Shown one piece after another: positions 63,087 to 64,000 of a stretch of DNA of 64,000 nucleotides. How positions within the stretch are numbered: the stretch's first letter is position 1; every line of letters begins with the position of its first letter. The DNA comes from an uncultured Bacteroidota bacterium (GTDB taxonomy: Bacteria > Bacteroidota > Bacteroidia > Bacteroidales > P3), in assembly GCA_900545215.1 (NCBI GenBank), contig UQXW01000005.1, positions 7,525 through 71,524 of the forward strand, written 5' to 3'. Made by a program: the position numbers and the translations under genes. The notes under the pieces are model-generated. The model was given only the letters and a program-made list of their open reading frames with translations, had not been told where the DNA came from and searched no databases.

Positions 63087-64000
63087 CTAATAGTTCATGC
63101 GGTTGCGGAAGTCGTTGCGTTTTTCGTATTTCAAGTCTTGCAACATAGGTGCTTTGACGGCTATGGTGAAGTTCCAACCCTGTCTTGGTCCGAACGGTAT
63201 CCAATTCATTCGCATTTCCCAGCAGTGCAAGTCCCGATAAAAGTCTATCGACGTATAAGTAAAATCCTTATTGATGAAGTCGTAGCCTGTGGAAAAGCCG
63301 ACTTTCCATTTGGATGTAACGTTTATATCGCCTCTTGCTGTAATGGTTGCCGATTTATTGGTTTGATAACCTGCCATTGCAACGATGTATGAACTCAAAT
63401 GGCTGTAACTTACGCCAAGTGTCAGGTTCCATGGCACGGAAAAATCCACATTGTCTCCCAATACCTCGTTCGGGTTTGAGAAAGGACTGTATTGCAATTC
63501 GGCAGGCGAGTGTGCTTCCGGTGTTTCCTGCGAGTTGCCATTTTTCAAAGCGTCCGAATTCAACTGCCAGCTGAGATTCAGAGTCCATTGCGAGTTCTGT
63601 CTTTTGAAAAGTTTGCCTTCCTTGTCCCAAAGCAGTTGATTGGTCAAAGCTCCGTTGGAATCCAAAACGTAAGGCGTGAAAGAACTCGAATAGTTCACTA
63701 TGATTTTTTCAAACAAGGTCGTTCTTGCACTTATTCTCAGCGGTTGCCAATTTATGGAATCCTTTGCCAAGTCGTAGCCTGAGGCAATGGTGAGGTTTTC
63801 CAACAGTATTATCTTTCTCGTTCCATCGACTGTATCTCTCGAATCTTTGACTTTCATCTCCAGATTATTGCTCAGAGAGAAGTTTACCACTCCCGATGCT
63901 CCTTGGGCAGGCGAACCGTAAACTCCGTTTTCCGTTTTTGAATAGTAACTCCGTTTTCCGTTTTTATCGGTGTAGAAATCATAGAAGCTGAATTCCGAGC
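63087..64000 (-). CDS. lptD: LPS-assembly protein LptD (Bacteroidota type), C-terminal part
   Basis: The frame is open to the window edge. The GTG at 63890 is not the start: SFYDFYTDKNGKRSYYSK reads on without a stop. What is visible is the last part of an outer membrane barrel: alternating strands, then YTSIDFYRDLHCWEMRMNWIPFGPRQGWNF in two stretches, which is the C-terminal signature of Bacteroidota LptD/OstA. It inserts lipopolysaccharide into the outer leaflet. A 19-base direct repeat is present near its visible upstream end. Confidence 0.85.
   Translation of the reverse strand, partial: SEFSFYDFYTDKNGKRSYYSKTENGVYGSPAQGASGVVNFSLSNNLEMKVKDSRDTVDGTRKIILLENLTIASGYDLAKDSINWQPLRISARTTLFEKIIVNYSSSFTPYVLDSNGALTNQLLWDKEGKLFKRQNSQWTLNLSWQLNSDALKNGNSQETPEAHSPAELQYSPFSNPNEVLGDNVDFSVPWNLTLGVSYSHLSSYIVAMAGYQTNKSATITARGDINVTSKWKVGFSTGYDFINKDFTYTSIDFYRDLHCWEMRMNWIPFGPRQGWNFTIAVKAPMLQDLKYEKRNDFRNRMNY
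63921..63965. repeat. 19-base direct repeat inside lptD
   Basis: AACTCCGTTTTCCGTTTTT occurs at 63921-63939 and again at 63947-63965, 26 bases apart. Because 26 is not a multiple of three, the copies are read in different frames (KTENGV and RKGNK). Confidence 0.8.

Noticed and set aside
1..64000. CRISPR array, insertion sequence, prophage or rRNA operon
   Set aside because: No regular spacer-repeat array, transposase, phage structural gene or rRNA sequence was seen.

Overview
The window is 64 kb of a moderately low-GC genome from a Bacteroidota bacterium, most likely Bacteroidales. I cannot place it to genus. The evidence is: fused SecDF; two proteins with C-terminal regions typical of type IX secretion (T9SS) cargo; a PorV/PorQ-type outer membrane protein; a PCMD-domain lipoprotein; a Bacteroidota-type LptD; and promoters of the form TTTG-N18-20-TAnnTTTG, the sigma-ABfr consensus. 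Nearly all of the DNA is ordinary coding sequence.

Layout. 1-8.9 kb: end of an M16 peptidase, folate cyclo-ligase, lnt, a YfcC-type carrier, then an outer membrane protein, a PCMD lipoprotein and a fibronectin-III T9SS substrate. 8.9-15 kb: ExbB/ExbD/TonB and SbcD/SbcC. 15-19.1 kb (minus): EnvC-like murein hydrolase activator, DsbD, DnaQ-like exonuclease. 19.1-22.3 kb: a 6S-like RNA followed by a TerB-like / coiled-coil membrane / vWA-lipoprotein cassette. 22.5-28.5 kb (minus): alpha/beta hydrolase, K+/H+ antiporter, ackA, PlsC-like acyltransferase, aspS. 28.7-31.4 kb: isolated rnfA, a degenerate nucleotidyltransferase-like protein and two LPS-type glycosyltransferases. 31.4-33.7 kb (minus): prs, L25, pth. 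Then tRNA-Leu(CAA), a small membrane protein with an HTH regulator, and an MFS carrier. 37.3-50.3 kb: secDF, a small membrane protein, then a cell-surface cluster (TonB-dependent receptor, 1536-residue secreted protein, PorV-like barrel). 50.4-51.3 kb: greA and HIT. 51.4-54.6 kb (minus): a restriction-modification island (EcoRI-family methylase, DUF262-HNH nuclease, divergent ADP-ribosylglycohydrolase). 55-63 kb: an array of hairpins, guaB, two periplasmic parvulins, MoxR and an OmpA-fold-like secreted protein. The right edge holds the C-terminal part of lptD.

Two signals stand out. First, a family of short palindromic repeats with an AAACGCCG-AAAGAATT core and AAACGSCGTTT arms occurs at seven places. 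Four are intergenic, and three lie in frame inside conserved genes (lnt, sbcC and an alpha/beta hydrolase). Lnt and SbcC carry the same 14-residue peptide from it, while the hydrolase reads it in another frame. This resembles the palindromic elements of Rickettsia that insert into proteins. Second, the restriction-modification island pairs an EcoRI-type methylase with a DUF262-HNH nuclease and an ADP-ribosylglycohydrolase homologue whose metal-binding motifs look eroded. It has an unusual promoter-led leader of about 340 bases.

No CRISPR array, rRNA operon, insertion sequence or prophage was seen.
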